From Ignavibacteria bacterium UBA7675 (GTDB lineage Bacteria; Bacteroidota; Ignavibacteria; Kapaibacteriales; UB7675): a stretch of DNA of 57,204 bases. Within the stretch, counting starts at the first letter, position 1. Each line of letters opens with the position of its first letter. Made by a program: the position numbers and the translations under genes. The notes beneath the pieces are model-generated. The model searched no databases. It was not told where the DNA came from and saw only the letters and a list, made by a program, of their open reading frames with translations. The stretch spans positions 79,666 to 136,869 of the forward strand of contig DLHF01000063.1 of the NCBI GenBank assembly GCA_002483085.1. The letters are read 5' to 3'. Shown here one piece after another: positions 19,473 through 29,689 of this stretch.

Positions 19473-22400
19473 ATGCAATCACAACCCATTCCAAGAAAAG
19501 GTTTTTCCCGAGTATCGATACGCATCGCTTCGTCGGATGAGATCCTGCACTGGTCGCATGGCGAAGTGACAAAACCCGAAACGATCAACTATCGCTCGTT
19601 CCGTCCTGAAAAAGACGGTTTGTTTTGCGAGAAGATCTTCGGGCCGGTTCGCGACTGGGAATGCGCCTGCGGGAAGTACAAACGCATCCGCTACAAAGGG
19701 ATCGTGTGCGACCGCTGTGGTGTGGAAGTGACGCAGAAATCTGTTCGCCGCGAGCGCATGGGGCATATTATGCTTGCTGTTCCGGTGATTCACGTGTGGT
19801 TCCTGCGTTCTCTGCCCAGCAAGATCGCCGGTGTGCTCGGTATGCCTACCAAGGATGTGGAACGCATCGTGTACTACGAGTCCTATGTCGTAGTACAGCC
19901 GGGTAGCACAGGGCTTCAGCGCAAGGACCTTCTGACGGAAGAAGAATACCTGCGAATCCTTGATACTTTGTCGCAATCAGAGCGCAATCTCGACGATGAA
20001 GATCCGAAGAAATTCGTGGCTCTTATCGGTGGTGAAGCTATCAAGGAACTGCTTCGCCGCGTCGATCCCGATGCAGAAGCCTATCGTCTGCGCGAATCGC
20101 TACGCGAAGAAACATCGCAGCAGAAAAAGCTCGAAATGCTGAAGCGCCTGCGTATTGTAGAGGCTTTCCGCGAGCACGACAACAATGTGCCTAACCGCCC
20201 AGAGTGGATGGTGCTGGACGTAATTCCTGTGATTCCACCGGAACTTCGTCCGCTCGTGCCTTTGGAGGGTGGACGCTTTGCTACGTCCGATTTGAACGAC
20301 TTGTATCGCCGTGTGATTATCCGCAACAACCGCCTGAAGCGCCTTATTGATATTAAAGCGCCTGAGGTGATTTTGCGGAATGAGAAACGCATGCTCCAGG
20401 AAGCTGTCGATTCGCTGTTCGACAACAGCCGACGCTCTACTGCACGCAGCGATTCGCAACGCACGCTGAAGTCGCTGTCAGATATGCTCAAAGGTAAAAC
20501 AGGTCGCTTCCGCCAGAACCTGCTCGGTAAGCGCGTGGATTACTCCGGTCGTTCGGTGATCGTGGTAGGCCCGCAATTGAAAATACACGAGTGCGGTTTG
20601 CCGAAAGACATGGCTGTGGAGCTTTTTAAGCCGTTTATTATTCGCAAACTCATCGAGCGCGGATATGTAAAAACAGTGAAAAGCGCCAAAAAGCTCGTCG
20701 AACGCAAAACAACGGAAGTGTGGGATATTCTGGAGCAGGTTATTGTAGGGCACCCTGTGCTTCTCAACCGCGCTCCTACCCTGCACAGGCTCGGTATCCA
20801 GGCCTTCCAGCCCAAGCTCGTTGAAGGCAAGGCTATCAATCTGCACCCGCTCGTTTGTACGGCTTTTAACGCCGACTTCGACGGTGACCAGATGGCTGTC
20901 CACGTTCCTCTGAGCCACGAAGCACAGCTCGAAGCGCTGCTGCTCATGCTCGCTTCGCACAATATCATGCACACGCAGGATGGTCGCCCGATCACAGTGC
21001 CGTCGCAGGACATGGTTCTCGGTTGTTACTACCTTACAAAACTGCGCCGTGGTGTGCAGGGCGAAGGTAAAATGTTCGCTTCGTCGGACGAAGTGCGCAT
21101 TGCCTATAACAACAACCGACTCCATCTGCATGCGCGTATTAAAGTACGCGTTGGTGGCGAAATGATCGAAACGACGACAGGCCGCGTGCTGTTCAACAAT
21201 ATTGTGCCGAAAGAGATTGGCTACCTGAACGAACTGCTGACAAAAGCGCGTCTGCGCCAGATTATCAGCACGTGTTTCCACAAAGCAGGTCTTGCCCGCA
21301 CTGTGGAATTCCTCGACAACCTGAAAGACCTCGGTTTCAGCAATGCAACCAAGGGCGGTCTGTCGGTGAGCATTCAGGATTTGGTGATCCCGTCGGAAAA
21401 AACCGATATCATTGCCAAAGCCCAGCAGGAAGTAGACCGTATCGACAACTTCTACTTGAACGGCGTTATCACCAGTGGTGAGCGCTACAATAAGATCGTC
21501 GATATCTGGTCGTCGGCTACCAATCGCATTGCTGATAAGCTGTTCAATGAACTGCAAAAAGCGGATCAGGGCTTCAATACATTCTATATGATGATGGATT
21601 CGCAGGCCCGCGGTTCGAAAGAGCAGATCAAACAGCTCTCCGGTATGCGTGGTCTTATGGCGAAGCCGAAGAAATCGCTGACGGGTTCGACGGGTGAGCT
21701 TATCGAAAACCCCGTTATCTCGAACTTCAAGGAAGGTCTTACCATTCTTGAATACTTCATCTCTACGCACGGTGCGCGTAAGGGTCTGGCGGATACAGCT
21801 CTTAAAACTGCTGATGCTGGTTACCTTACACGTCGTTTGCACGATGTATCGCAGGACGTTGTGATCTCCGAGTGGGATTGCGGCACGATTCGCGGTATGG
21901 AAATGCGCGCGCTGAAAGATGGGGAAGAGATCAAAGAGCCGCTGTACGAGCGTATTCTCGGTCGTATTGCTCTTGTAGATGTTATCAATCCGCTGAACGG
22001 TGAGATTATCGTTGCCAAGGGCGAACTGATCGACGAAAGCGTTGTGCAGTTCATCGACGAAACTTCGATTGAAGCGGTGCTGGTTCGTTCGGTGCTTACT
22101 TGCGAATCGCGTCGTGGTGTGTGTGCTAAATGCTATGGCCGCAACATGGCTACGGCGAAGCTCGTTGACGTGGGCGAAGCGGTAGGTACAATTGCCGCCC
22201 AGTCCATTGGCGAGCCGGGTACACAGCTTACACTTCGTACATTCCACACAGGTGGTACGGCGTCGCTTATTACCTCGCAGTCTTCGATTGTTGCGAAGTT
22301 CGACGGTCTTATTCAGTTCGACCGTATGAAAACGATTACAGCCATTGAAGAAGAAACCGACGTAGAACTCGTGGTCGGTCGCGGTGGTGTGATCAATATT

Positions 22401-23753
22401 CTGGAGCCGGACAGCAATCGCGTTCTTACGAAATACGACGCCATGTATGGTGCTCGCCTGTTCGTAAAAGAAGGTCAGTTGGTGGCCAAAGGCGCTCTCA
22501 TTTACGAATGGGATCCCTATAACGCCAGCATTATTACCGAGCGCGAAGGTCGTGTACGCTACAGAGACTTCATCGAGAATGTTACATTCCGCGAAGAGAT
22601 CGACGAACAGACGGGCCACATTACCAAGACGATGATCGACTCGCGCGACCGTACAAAGTCGCCGATGATGGAGATCCTCGACGACGAGGGCAACCACCTT
22701 CAGTCGTACATTCTGCCCACGAGTGCACAAATCATCGTGGACGACAACGAATGGGTAACGGTTGGTACAATGCTTGCTAAGATACCGCGTGACGCAGGTA
22801 AAACACGCGATATTACCGGTGGTCTTCCCCGCGTAACAGAGCTGTTCGAAGCGCGTTCGCCCCAGAAGTCGGCTATCATTTCCGAAATTGATGGTACGAT
22901 TAACTTCGGTAAGCCCAAGCGCGGTTCGCGTATTATTACTGTGACAAGTTTCGACGGCCAAACAGTAAAAGAATACGCTGTACCGTTTAACAAATACGTA
23001 CTTGTACAGGAGAACGATGCTGTGCGCTCGGGCGACCGCCTGACCGACGGCTCGATTGACCCGCACGATATTCTGCGTATTAAGGGCGCCAACGCTGTGC
23101 AGGAATACCTCGTGAATGAAATTCAGGAAGTGTACCGGATGCAGGGCGTGAAGATCAACGACAAGCACATCGAAGTTATCGTGCGCCAGATGCTCCAGAA
23201 AGTGAAAATCACCGATCCCGGCGATTCGCAGTTCCTGGAGAACGACCAGATCGACCGTATCCGCTTCCTCGATGAAAACGAGATGCTGAAAAACGTGATG
23301 GTTGTTACCGACAAGGGCGATTCGAAAATGAAGCTCGGTGCTCTTGTGGACAAACGCAGGATCAGAGAGATCAACACGGAACTGAAAAAGAAGAGCAAAA
23401 CCGAATCGGAAGCCCGTGCTGCCGAGCCTGCTATTGCCGAGCCTTTGCTGCTTGGTATTACACAGGCCGCGCTTATGACGGAAAGTTTCCTCTCGGCTGC
23501 TTCCTTCCAGGAAACAACGCGCGTGCTTACAGAAGCCGCTGTTGCAGCCCGTGTGGACACGCTCATTGGTCTGAAAGAGAATATCCTGCTCGGCCAGCTT
23601 ATTCCCGCAGGAACGGGTTTGCGCGTGGCTCAGGATATGCTTGTTACCAGCGACATCGGCAATATCTTCGGTTCGGATGCTATTCTTGACGGTGGTGTAG
23701 AAGCTCCCGCTCCTGCCCCCGCGAAAAGCCCGAGGAAAAAAGCTGCTGTGTAA
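19473..23753 (+). CDS. rpoC: DNA-directed RNA polymerase beta' subunit
   Basis: 1426 residues. Visible marks are the N-terminal zinc ribbon CACG...CDRCG (about 65-85), the catalytic Mg-binding loop NADFDGDQM (about 467-475), the trigger/bridge region (QARGSKEQIKQLSGMRGLMAKP), and the second zinc site CESRRGVCAKCYGRN (about 876-890). The C-terminus after about residue 1400 is a low-complexity Ala/Pro/Lys tail. No intein or split is seen. A strong terminator follows at 23781. Confidence 0.97.
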   Translation: MQSQPIPRKGFSRVSIRIASSDEILHWSHGEVTKPETINYRSFRPEKDGLFCEKIFGPVRDWECACGKYKRIRYKGIVCDRCGVEVTQKSVRRERMGHIMLAVPVIHVWFLRSLPSKIAGVLGMPTKDVERIVYYESYVVVQPGSTGLQRKDLLTEEEYLRILDTLSQSERNLDDEDPKKFVALIGGEAIKELLRRVDPDAEAYRLRESLREETSQQKKLEMLKRLRIVEAFREHDNNVPNRPEWMVLDVIPVIPPELRPLVPLEGGRFATSDLNDLYRRVIIRNNRLKRLIDIKAPEVILRNEKRMLQEAVDSLFDNSRRSTARSDSQRTLKSLSDMLKGKTGRFRQNLLGKRVDYSGRSVIVVGPQLKIHECGLPKDMAVELFKPFIIRKLIERGYVKTVKSAKKLVERKTTEVWDILEQVIVGHPVLLNRAPTLHRLGIQAFQPKLVEGKAINLHPLVCTAFNADFDGDQMAVHVPLSHEAQLEALLLMLASHNIMHTQDGRPITVPSQDMVLGCYYLTKLRRGVQGEGKMFASSDEVRIAYNNNRLHLHARIKVRVGGEMIETTTGRVLFNNIVPKEIGYLNELLTKARLRQIISTCFHKAGLARTVEFLDNLKDLGFSNATKGGLSVSIQDLVIPSEKTDIIAKAQQEVDRIDNFYLNGVITSGERYNKIVDIWSSATNRIADKLFNELQKADQGFNTFYMMMDSQARGSKEQIKQLSGMRGLMAKPKKSLTGSTGELIENPVISNFKEGLTILEYFISTHGARKGLADTALKTADAGYLTRRLHDVSQDVVISEWDCGTIRGMEMRALKDGEEIKEPLYERILGRIALVDVINPLNGEIIVAKGELIDESVVQFIDETSIEAVLVRSVLTCESRRGVCAKCYGRNMATAKLVDVGEAVGTIAAQSIGEPGTQLTLRTFHTGGTASLITSQSSIVAKFDGLIQFDRMKTITAIEEETDVELVVGRGGVINILEPDSNRVLTKYDAMYGARLFVKEGQLVAKGALIYEWDPYNASIITEREGRVRYRDFIENVTFREEIDEQTGHITKTMIDSRDRTKSPMMEILDDEGNHLQSYILPTSAQIIVDDNEWVTVGTMLAKIPRDAGKTRDITGGLPRVTELFEARSPQKSAIISEIDGTINFGKPKRGSRIITVTSFDGQTVKEYAVPFNKYVLVQENDAVRSGDRLTDGSIDPHDILRIKGANAVQEYLVNEIQEVYRMQGVKINDKHIEVIVRQMLQKVKITDPGDSQFLENDQIDRIRFLDENEMLKNVMVVTDKGDSKMKLGALVDKRRIREINTELKKKSKTESEARAAEPAIAEPLLLGITQAALMTESFLSAASFQETTRVLTEAAVAARVDTLIGLKENILLGQLIPAGTGLRVAQDMLVTSDIGNIFGSDAILDGGVEAPAPAPAKSPRKKAAV

Positions 23754-23780
23754 TCAATACACAGGTGCATTCCTCGCATA

Positions 23781-23817
23781 AAAAAAGCCCTGGTCGGTTC
23801 TGCGACCAGGGTTTTTT
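23781..23817 (+). terminator. Rho-independent terminator of the rpoBC operon
   Basis: CCCTGGTCG at 23788-23796 pairs with CGACCAGGG at 23803-23811. The stem is flanked by A6 and T6, so it may work in both directions. Confidence 0.93.
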
Positions 23818-24330
23818 ATTACAGAAGGCTCGAACTGAAACTGTGCGGGAGAGAGGGGCGAGAAAAGCTCTCTGTGCTACGGATACCGCAAGCTCTATGA
23901 ACTGAACAGGAGTAATCTGCGGTGGCTGGCAGCGGTCATTGTAGAATGATGTGCGGACAACGGGGAGAACGACCACGAGGCGGGGAGTGCTGCGCGGTGC
24001 GGAGAGAGCTACGGCGGGCCAGAGGCAGAAGCGCACAGCAGTGAAGCGCAGCGCATTGCCATTGTCTATGGAGAGAACTATGTAGTAACTGATTTACGAC
24101 CTACGACTTCTTATGTATCCGCCTGCGCGCTCTGCCGCAGTGCTGGGGAAGGTGTCAAATAAACAACAGTGATTGTACGTCAGAAGGCAGAGTTTTGCAA
24201 GAAAAATTGTATATTGCAAATCTTTATTTTTCCGGCTGGCCGGTACACGGCAACTGGAGTATCATAAGCAAACAACACAGCTCAATAATTTTTTTCAGAC
24301 TTTTTAACAGTTTTTTTACAGGATACTGCA
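23818..24330. other. Intergenic region upstream of the first EF-G gene
   Basis: 513 bases without a gene. A dispersed repeat copy is at 23991-24036. The last 150 bases are AT-rich and contain a possible -10, TATATT, at 24210-24215, but no well-spaced -35 was seen. Confidence 0.45.
23991..24036 (+). repeat. Dispersed GC-rich intergenic repeat, copy B
   Basis: TGCGCGGTGCGGAGAGAG, then a GGCGGG block and AGGCAGAAGCGCAC. It has the same block order as the copies at 53864 and 56169, with a slightly shorter centre. Confidence 0.55.
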
Positions 24331-26427
24331 ATGGCCAATCTCACGAAAGTGCGAAATATCGGAATTTCGGCCCACATCGATTCCGGTAAAACCACTCTGA
24401 GCGAACGCATTCTGTTCTATACGGGAAGGATCCACAAGATCCACGAAGTCCGTGGCAAGGACGGTGTCGGCGCCAAAATGGACTCGATGGATCTCGAACG
24501 CGAAAAGGGTATCACGATTCAGTCTGCGGCAACCTTTTGCGAATGGAAAGACTACAGCATCAACCTTATCGACACACCGGGTCACGTGGACTTTACGGTA
24601 GAAGTTGAGCGCGCACTTCGCGTACTCGACGGCGCTGTTCTCGTATTGTGTTCAGTTGCAGGCGTGCAGAGCCAGTCGATCACCGTCGACCGCCAGATGC
24701 GCCGGTACAGTGTTCCGCGCGTAGCGTTCATCAACAAAATGGATCGCTCGGGTGCGAACTCCGACCGCGTGATTTCGCAGCTTCGCGAAAAGCTGCATCA
24801 CAATGCCGTTGCAGTAACGATGCCGATTGGCGCTGAAGATAAATTCGAGGGAATCATCGACCTTGTGCGTATGAAGGCCGTGTATTTTGATGGCGAGGCG
24901 GGCGAGACCATGCGCACAGTAGACATCCCGGCTGAACTCCTTGAGGACGCAAAAAGACGCCGTCATCAGCTTGTAGAAGCTGCAGCCGACTTCGACGATG
25001 CAATTGCCGAGAAATTCCTGATGGAAGAAGAAGTATCAGCAGAGGAACTCGTGCCTGCAATCCGCAAAGGAACGATTTCGCTGAAGCTCACACCTGTATT
25101 TGTGGGTTCTGCTTACAAGAACAAAGGTGTTCAGATGCTGCTCGACGGCGTACTGGACTACCTGCCGAGCCCGGAAGAAGTGAAAATCGAGGCGCTCGAC
25201 CAGGATCAGAACGAGGCGAAAATAGAGCTGAAATCCGATTCGGAGAAGCCTCTTGTGATGCTTGCTTTCAAATTGGAAGATGGTAAATATGGCCAGCTCA
25301 CATACATGCGTATCTATCAGGGTACAGTGAAAAAGGGCGACATCATCTATAACATGACAAACAGCAAAAAAGTGAAAGTGCCGCGTCTTGTGCGGATGCA
25401 CTCCAGCGATATGATGGATATCGAAGAAGCGAGCGCGGGCGACATCGTGGCGTTGTTTGGCGTGGACTGTGCCTCGGGCGATACGTTTACCGACGGCAAG
25501 ATGAACGTAACCATGACATCGATGTTCGTGCCGACGCCTGTAATCGAGCTTGCAGTAGCGCCGAAAGAGAAAAGTGGCCAAGTGCACTTCTCGAAAGCGC
25601 TTAACCGCTTTACGAAAGAGGACCCGACATTCCAAGTGTACCGCGATGAAGAGAGCGGCCAGACCATTATCAAAGGGATGGGCGAGCTTCACCTCGATAT
25701 TTACATCGAGCGTATCAAGCGCGAATACAATTGCGAAGTGATTGTGGGCAAGCCGAAAGTGGCGTTCCGCGAGACAATTCTTCAGCGCGGCGAATTCAAC
25801 TACACCCACAAAAAACAAACGGGTGGTTCCGGTCAGTTTGCACGTGTTGCTGGCTTTGTAGAGCCGATGGGTCTCGACGCTGAAAAGAACTACGAATTTG
25901 TAGATGATATCGTAGGCGGTTCGATTCCCCGCGAATACATTCCTGCTTGCGACAAGGGCTTCCAGGAAGCTATCCACCAGGGCTCGCTTATTGGTCAGCC
26001 AGTAGTTGGTATCCGTGCAACGATCAACGACGGCCAGCACCACCCTGTGGACTCTTCAGAGATGGCGTTCAAGATCGCATCGATCTCTGCTTTCCGCGAA
26101 GCATACCAGAAATCGAATCCGATCATTCTGGAGCCGATCATGAAAGTAGAAATTTCCTCGCCGGATGAATTCCAGGGCGTGGTTATCGGGCAGATCAATC
26201 AGCGCCGTGGTGTCATCATGGGTACATCCAACGACGCAGGTTATGTGGTTGTAGAGTCGGAAGTACCTCTGTCGGAAATGTTCGGCTACTCTACCGATCT
26301 TCGCAGTGCAACGCAGGGCAAAGGCGAATTTGCTATGGAATTTGCCCGTTATGCACAAGTACCGAAGAACGTGCAGGAAGAGATGATCAAAGAATATCAG
26401 AAGAAGCGCGCCGAAGAAAACAAGTAA
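24331..26427 (+). CDS. fusA: Elongation factor G, mtEFG1/spdEFG1-like
   Basis: 698 residues with all five EF-G domains. GTPase motifs: AHIDSGKT (14-21), DTPGH (about 80) and NKMD (about 136). Serine in the P-loop and the switch I stretch EVRGKDGVGAKMDSMDLE with GITIQSAAT are unlike standard bacterial EF-G but closely resemble mitochondrial EF-G1 and the spdEFG1 class of spirochaetes and planctomycetes, as I recall those families. EF-G moves tRNA-mRNA after peptide transfer; in organisms with the split pair this copy does translocation only. It is monocistronic, with its own terminator, just upstream of the str operon that carries a second EF-G. Confidence 0.92.
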   Translation: MANLTKVRNIGISAHIDSGKTTLSERILFYTGRIHKIHEVRGKDGVGAKMDSMDLEREKGITIQSAATFCEWKDYSINLIDTPGHVDFTVEVERALRVLDGAVLVLCSVAGVQSQSITVDRQMRRYSVPRVAFINKMDRSGANSDRVISQLREKLHHNAVAVTMPIGAEDKFEGIIDLVRMKAVYFDGEAGETMRTVDIPAELLEDAKRRRHQLVEAAADFDDAIAEKFLMEEEVSAEELVPAIRKGTISLKLTPVFVGSAYKNKGVQMLLDGVLDYLPSPEEVKIEALDQDQNEAKIELKSDSEKPLVMLAFKLEDGKYGQLTYMRIYQGTVKKGDIIYNMTNSKKVKVPRLVRMHSSDMMDIEEASAGDIVALFGVDCASGDTFTDGKMNVTMTSMFVPTPVIELAVAPKEKSGQVHFSKALNRFTKEDPTFQVYRDEESGQTIIKGMGELHLDIYIERIKREYNCEVIVGKPKVAFRETILQRGEFNYTHKKQTGGSGQFARVAGFVEPMGLDAEKNYEFVDDIVGGSIPREYIPACDKGFQEAIHQGSLIGQPVVGIRATINDGQHHPVDSSEMAFKIASISAFREAYQKSNPIILEPIMKVEISSPDEFQGVVIGQINQRRGVIMGTSNDAGYVVVESEVPLSEMFGYSTDLRSATQGKGEFAMEFARYAQVPKNVQEEMIKEYQKKRAEENK

Positions 26428-26440
26428 TTGTGCGCGCGAT

Positions 26441-26484
26441 AAAAAGCCTGCAGGGTCGCAGAGGCTCTGCAGGCTTCTTTTTTT
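26441..26484 (+). terminator. Terminator after the first EF-G gene
   Basis: AGCCTGCAG at 26445-26453 pairs with CTGCAGGCT at 26467-26475, followed by a T-rich run. Confidence 0.9.
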
Positions 26485-26557
26485 GCAAAAAAAACGGGAC
26501 TACCCCGTGTTGATAACACGAAATAGAGCTGCTGCGAATTTTTTCGGAAGATTTTTC

Positions 26558-26588
26558 TTGATTGAAAAAAACATTTTTAGTAGATTTG
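26558..26588 (+). promoter_or_regulatory. Promoter of the str operon
   Basis: TTGATT at 26558-26563, 17-base spacer, TAGATTTG at 26581-26588. The second box is an exact TAnnTTTG and is the same type as the tRNA-cluster promoter. It lies about 55 bases before rpsL. Confidence 0.65.
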
Positions 26589-26640
26589 CAGGCTCTCGTT
26601 GAAGGTAAGTCAAATACAGACAGTTTTTCAGGAGTTACAC

Positions 26641-27024
26641 GTGCCTACGATCAGCCAATTGGTCCGCAAGGGTCGTAAAGTAGTAGTAGAAAAAAGCAAA
26701 TCGCCGGCGTTGGACGCTTGTCCTCAGCGCCGTGGCGTCTGCACCCGTGTCTACACAACGACACCGAAAAAGCCGAACTCGGCATTGCGTAAGGTAGCTC
26801 GTGTTCGCCTTACCAATACAATTGAGGTAACTGCCTACATCCCTGGCGAGGGGCATAACCTGCAAGAGCACTCAATCGTACTGATTCGCGGCGGACGGGT
26901 AAAGGATCTTCCCGGGGTGCGTTATCACATTGTACGCGGTGCAGCCGATACGCAGGGTGTAAACGGACGCAAGCAGGGCCGTTCGAAGTACGGTGCAAAA
27001 AGAGGCAAGGCAGGCGCCAAGTAA
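26641..27024 (+). CDS. rpsL: 30S ribosomal protein S12
   Basis: 127 residues from the GTG at 26641 (MPTISQLVRKGRK), with GGAG seven bases upstream; an in-frame start 42 bases earlier would add residues absent from the family. Decoding-centre segments TTPKKPNSALRKVA and PGVRYHIVRG are present. Lys in PKKPNS is at the site where streptomycin-resistance changes are known. First gene of the str operon. Confidence 0.97.
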   Translation: MPTISQLVRKGRKVVVEKSKSPALDACPQRRGVCTRVYTTTPKKPNSALRKVARVRLTNTIEVTAYIPGEGHNLQEHSIVLIRGGRVKDLPGVRYHIVRGAADTQGVNGRKQGRSKYGAKRGKAGAK

Positions 27025-27062
27025 GTATTGATCCGAACAATTAGAACCTGTATACTACAGAC

Positions 27063-27530
27063 ATGAGAAAGAAAAGAGCAGAAAAACGCCGTGTTTCCCC
27101 CGATCCCAAATACCGGGACGTAATTATTACGCGGTTTGTAAATAATCTGATGGAAGACGGCAAAAAAAATATTGCCCGTACTCTGTTGTATGATGCGCTA
27201 AACATCATTCGCGAGAAAACCAGTCAGGACGAACTCGAAGTATTCCACAAAGCATTGGTGAGTGTTGCTCCCGCTGTGGAAGTGCGTTCGCGTCGTATCG
27301 GCGGTGCTACGTATCAGGTTCCGATGGAAGTTCCGGAAAATCGCCGTTTGGCGCTGGCAATTCGCTGGTTGAAGCACTACGCTTCGGAGCGCCGCGATAA
27401 AACGATGGCACAGCGACTCGCTTCCGAGTTTATGGCTGCCGCTAATGGTGAGGGTTCCGCCGTGCGCAAGCGCGACGACGTTCACAGAATGGCAGAAGCA
27501 AACAGAGCGTTCGCGCATTTCAAATGGTAA
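27063..27530 (+). CDS. rpsG: 30S ribosomal protein S7
   Basis: 155 residues, standard length. Begins MRKKRAEKRRVSPDPKY; contains GGATYQVPMEV and the C-terminal MAEANRAFAHFKW. It nucleates the 30S head and contacts E-site tRNA. In E. coli it is the autoregulator of the str operon. Confidence 0.97.
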   Translation: MRKKRAEKRRVSPDPKYRDVIITRFVNNLMEDGKKNIARTLLYDALNIIREKTSQDELEVFHKALVSVAPAVEVRSRRIGGATYQVPMEVPENRRLALAIRWLKHYASERRDKTMAQRLASEFMAAANGEGSAVRKRDDVHRMAEANRAFAHFKW

Positions 27531-27574
27531 TCTAAGGGCTATTCTTTCCCTGTTTTTTCTTTGAAATAACAACT

Positions 27575-29629
27575 ATGCCGCGTTCCATTCCGATAGAAAA
27601 GGTCCGTAATATTGGCATCATGGCTCACATTGATGCCGGTAAGACGACAACCACCGAGAGGATTCTTTTCTACACGGGGGTGGTTCACAGGATAGGTGAG
27701 GTTCACCACGGTACAGCCGTGATGGACTACATGGAGCAGGAAAAGGAGCGGGGAATTACCATTACTTCTGCCGCGACAACATGTATCTGGCGCGAGTATC
27801 AGATCAACATTATTGATACGCCGGGCCACGTAGATTTTACCGCTGAAGTACAGCGTTCTTTGAGAGTATTAGATGGAGCCGTCGCGCTGTTCTGCGCTGT
27901 TTCAGGCGTAGAGCCGCAGTCCGAGACGGTATGGCATCAGGCAGAAGAATATCGCGTGCCGCGCATAGCATTCGTCAATAAGATGGATCGGCCCGGTGCA
28001 GATTTCTTCCGAGTTCTCGACATGATGGTCGAGCGCCTGAATGCACGGCCTGTAGCTGTGCAGTTGCCAATCGGAAGTGCTGATACATTCTCCGGTATCG
28101 TCGATCTTATCGCTATGAAGGCGTATGTGTTCGACGATGATACGCTGGGGACTTCGTTCAAAGAACAAGAAGTTCCGGCGGAAATGGCCGAAGTAGTGGA
28201 AGAGTACAGGCAGAAGCTTTTTGAAGCGGCTGCCGACACGGATGATGAGCTCCTTGAAAAGTATTTAAGCGGTGAGGCTCTGAGCGAAGAGGAACTCTTT
28301 GGGGCATTACGCAAGGGAGCAATCGGAGCAACGATTACCCCTGTATTGTGCGGTGCTTCCTTCAAAAACAAGGGCGTGCAGCAACTGCTCGACGCCGTAA
28401 CCGCTTATCTGCCTTCTCCTGTGGATGTTGGTGATATCCACGGGTTTGAAATTGAAGGCCACAACGAGCTGACGCGCAAGCCGGAAGACAACGAACCGCT
28501 TAGCGCTCTGGCATTCAAGATCCTTACCGATCAGTTTGTCGGTAAGCTCACCTTCGTTCGGGTTTACTCCGGCACATTACAAGCCGGTTCGTATATTCTG
28601 AACTCCGTAACAGGAAAGAAAGAGCGCATAGGGCGCTTACTCCGCATGCATGCGAACCATCGGGAAGATGTTGAGGAAGTATATGCAGGCGGTATCGTAG
28701 CAGTCGTAGGACTCAAGAATACGCGTACGGGCGACACATTGTGCGACCCTCAACGCTCTATTGTTCTTGAGAAAATCGAATTTGCAGATCCCGTCATTGA
28801 TCAAGCCATAGAACCCAAAACACTCGCCGACCAGGATAAATTATCCCAAGCATTGCAAAAACTCGCGGAGGAGGATCCGACGTTCCGGTATCGTATTGAC
28901 GACGAAACTGGGCAGACGATCGTCAGCGGCGTAGGTGAACTACATCTGGAAATTATTGTCGACCGTATGAAACGCGAATTCAGCGTTGCTGTCAACGTCG
29001 GCAAGCCACAGGTGTCCTACAGGGAAACAATTGGATCGGCTGTGCGCCACGAGCACAAATTCGTGCGGCAGACCGGAGGTAAAGGCCAGTTTGGCCATGT
29101 GTGGCTCGCCATAGAGCCCAACCCAGGACAGGGTTTTGTCTTTGAAAATGCAATTACAGGCGGTGTCATTCCGAAGGAGTACATTCCTGCCGTAGAGCAG
29201 GGAGTACGCGACGCCACGAACAGCGGTCCGGTCATGGGTTATCCAATGATCGACGTGAAAGTGCGATTAGTCGACGGCTCCTTTCATCCGGTTGATTCCT
29301 CGGAGATGGCCTTTAAAATCGCAGGCTCGCTCTGTTTCAGAGAAGCCGCACGCCTGGCAAATCCGGTTCTGTTAGAGCCGGTGTTTGAGGTCGAAGTGGT
29401 AACACCCGAAGAGTACATGGGTGAAGTTATCGGCGACCTCAGCTCACGACGCGGAAAGATCGAAGGCATAAGCCCCCGTGGGATAATGCAGACAATACGA
29501 GCTCTTGTCCCGCTCTCGGAGATGTTCGGCTACGTAACACAGTTACGGTCGATGTCGCAAGGGCGAGCGAGCTACACGATGAAATTTTCGCGCTATGAGC
29601 AGTCGGCAACCGTAGCGCAATCGTACTGA
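27575..29629 (+). CDS. fusA: Elongation factor G, str-operon copy
   Basis: 684 residues with the full five-domain structure. Motifs: AHIDAGKT, DTPGH and NKMD in the GTPase domain; switch I reads GEVHHGTAVMDYMEQE, the usual bacterial form. The DFTAEVQRSLRVLDG and TQLRSMSQGRASYTM stretches fit either canonical EF-G or the spdEFG2 class. Set beside the mtEFG1-like copy upstream, this one could be specialised for ribosome recycling with RRF or be a general EF-G. It sits 44 bases after rpsG and 60 before tuf. Confidence 0.93.
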   Translation: MPRSIPIEKVRNIGIMAHIDAGKTTTTERILFYTGVVHRIGEVHHGTAVMDYMEQEKERGITITSAATTCIWREYQINIIDTPGHVDFTAEVQRSLRVLDGAVALFCAVSGVEPQSETVWHQAEEYRVPRIAFVNKMDRPGADFFRVLDMMVERLNARPVAVQLPIGSADTFSGIVDLIAMKAYVFDDDTLGTSFKEQEVPAEMAEVVEEYRQKLFEAAADTDDELLEKYLSGEALSEEELFGALRKGAIGATITPVLCGASFKNKGVQQLLDAVTAYLPSPVDVGDIHGFEIEGHNELTRKPEDNEPLSALAFKILTDQFVGKLTFVRVYSGTLQAGSYILNSVTGKKERIGRLLRMHANHREDVEEVYAGGIVAVVGLKNTRTGDTLCDPQRSIVLEKIEFADPVIDQAIEPKTLADQDKLSQALQKLAEEDPTFRYRIDDETGQTIVSGVGELHLEIIVDRMKREFSVAVNVGKPQVSYRETIGSAVRHEHKFVRQTGGKGQFGHVWLAIEPNPGQGFVFENAITGGVIPKEYIPAVEQGVRDATNSGPVMGYPMIDVKVRLVDGSFHPVDSSEMAFKIAGSLCFREAARLANPVLLEPVFEVEVVTPEEYMGEVIGDLSSRRGKIEGISPRGIMQTIRALVPLSEMFGYVTQLRSMSQGRASYTMKFSRYEQSATVAQSY

Positions 29630-29689
29630 GACTACTATTAACTTTTTATCAAGTCCTTTTCGTAACAGCAATCTTGAGGAGCTTGTAAG

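Noticed and set aside
20478..23168. An 896-codon open frame opposite rpoC
   Set aside because: It lies fully antisense to the catalytic core of rpoC, has no recognisable domain and follows from the codon bias of the sense gene. The same holds for the 581-codon frame opposite rpoB (16567-18312) and the 335-codon frame opposite the first EF-G.
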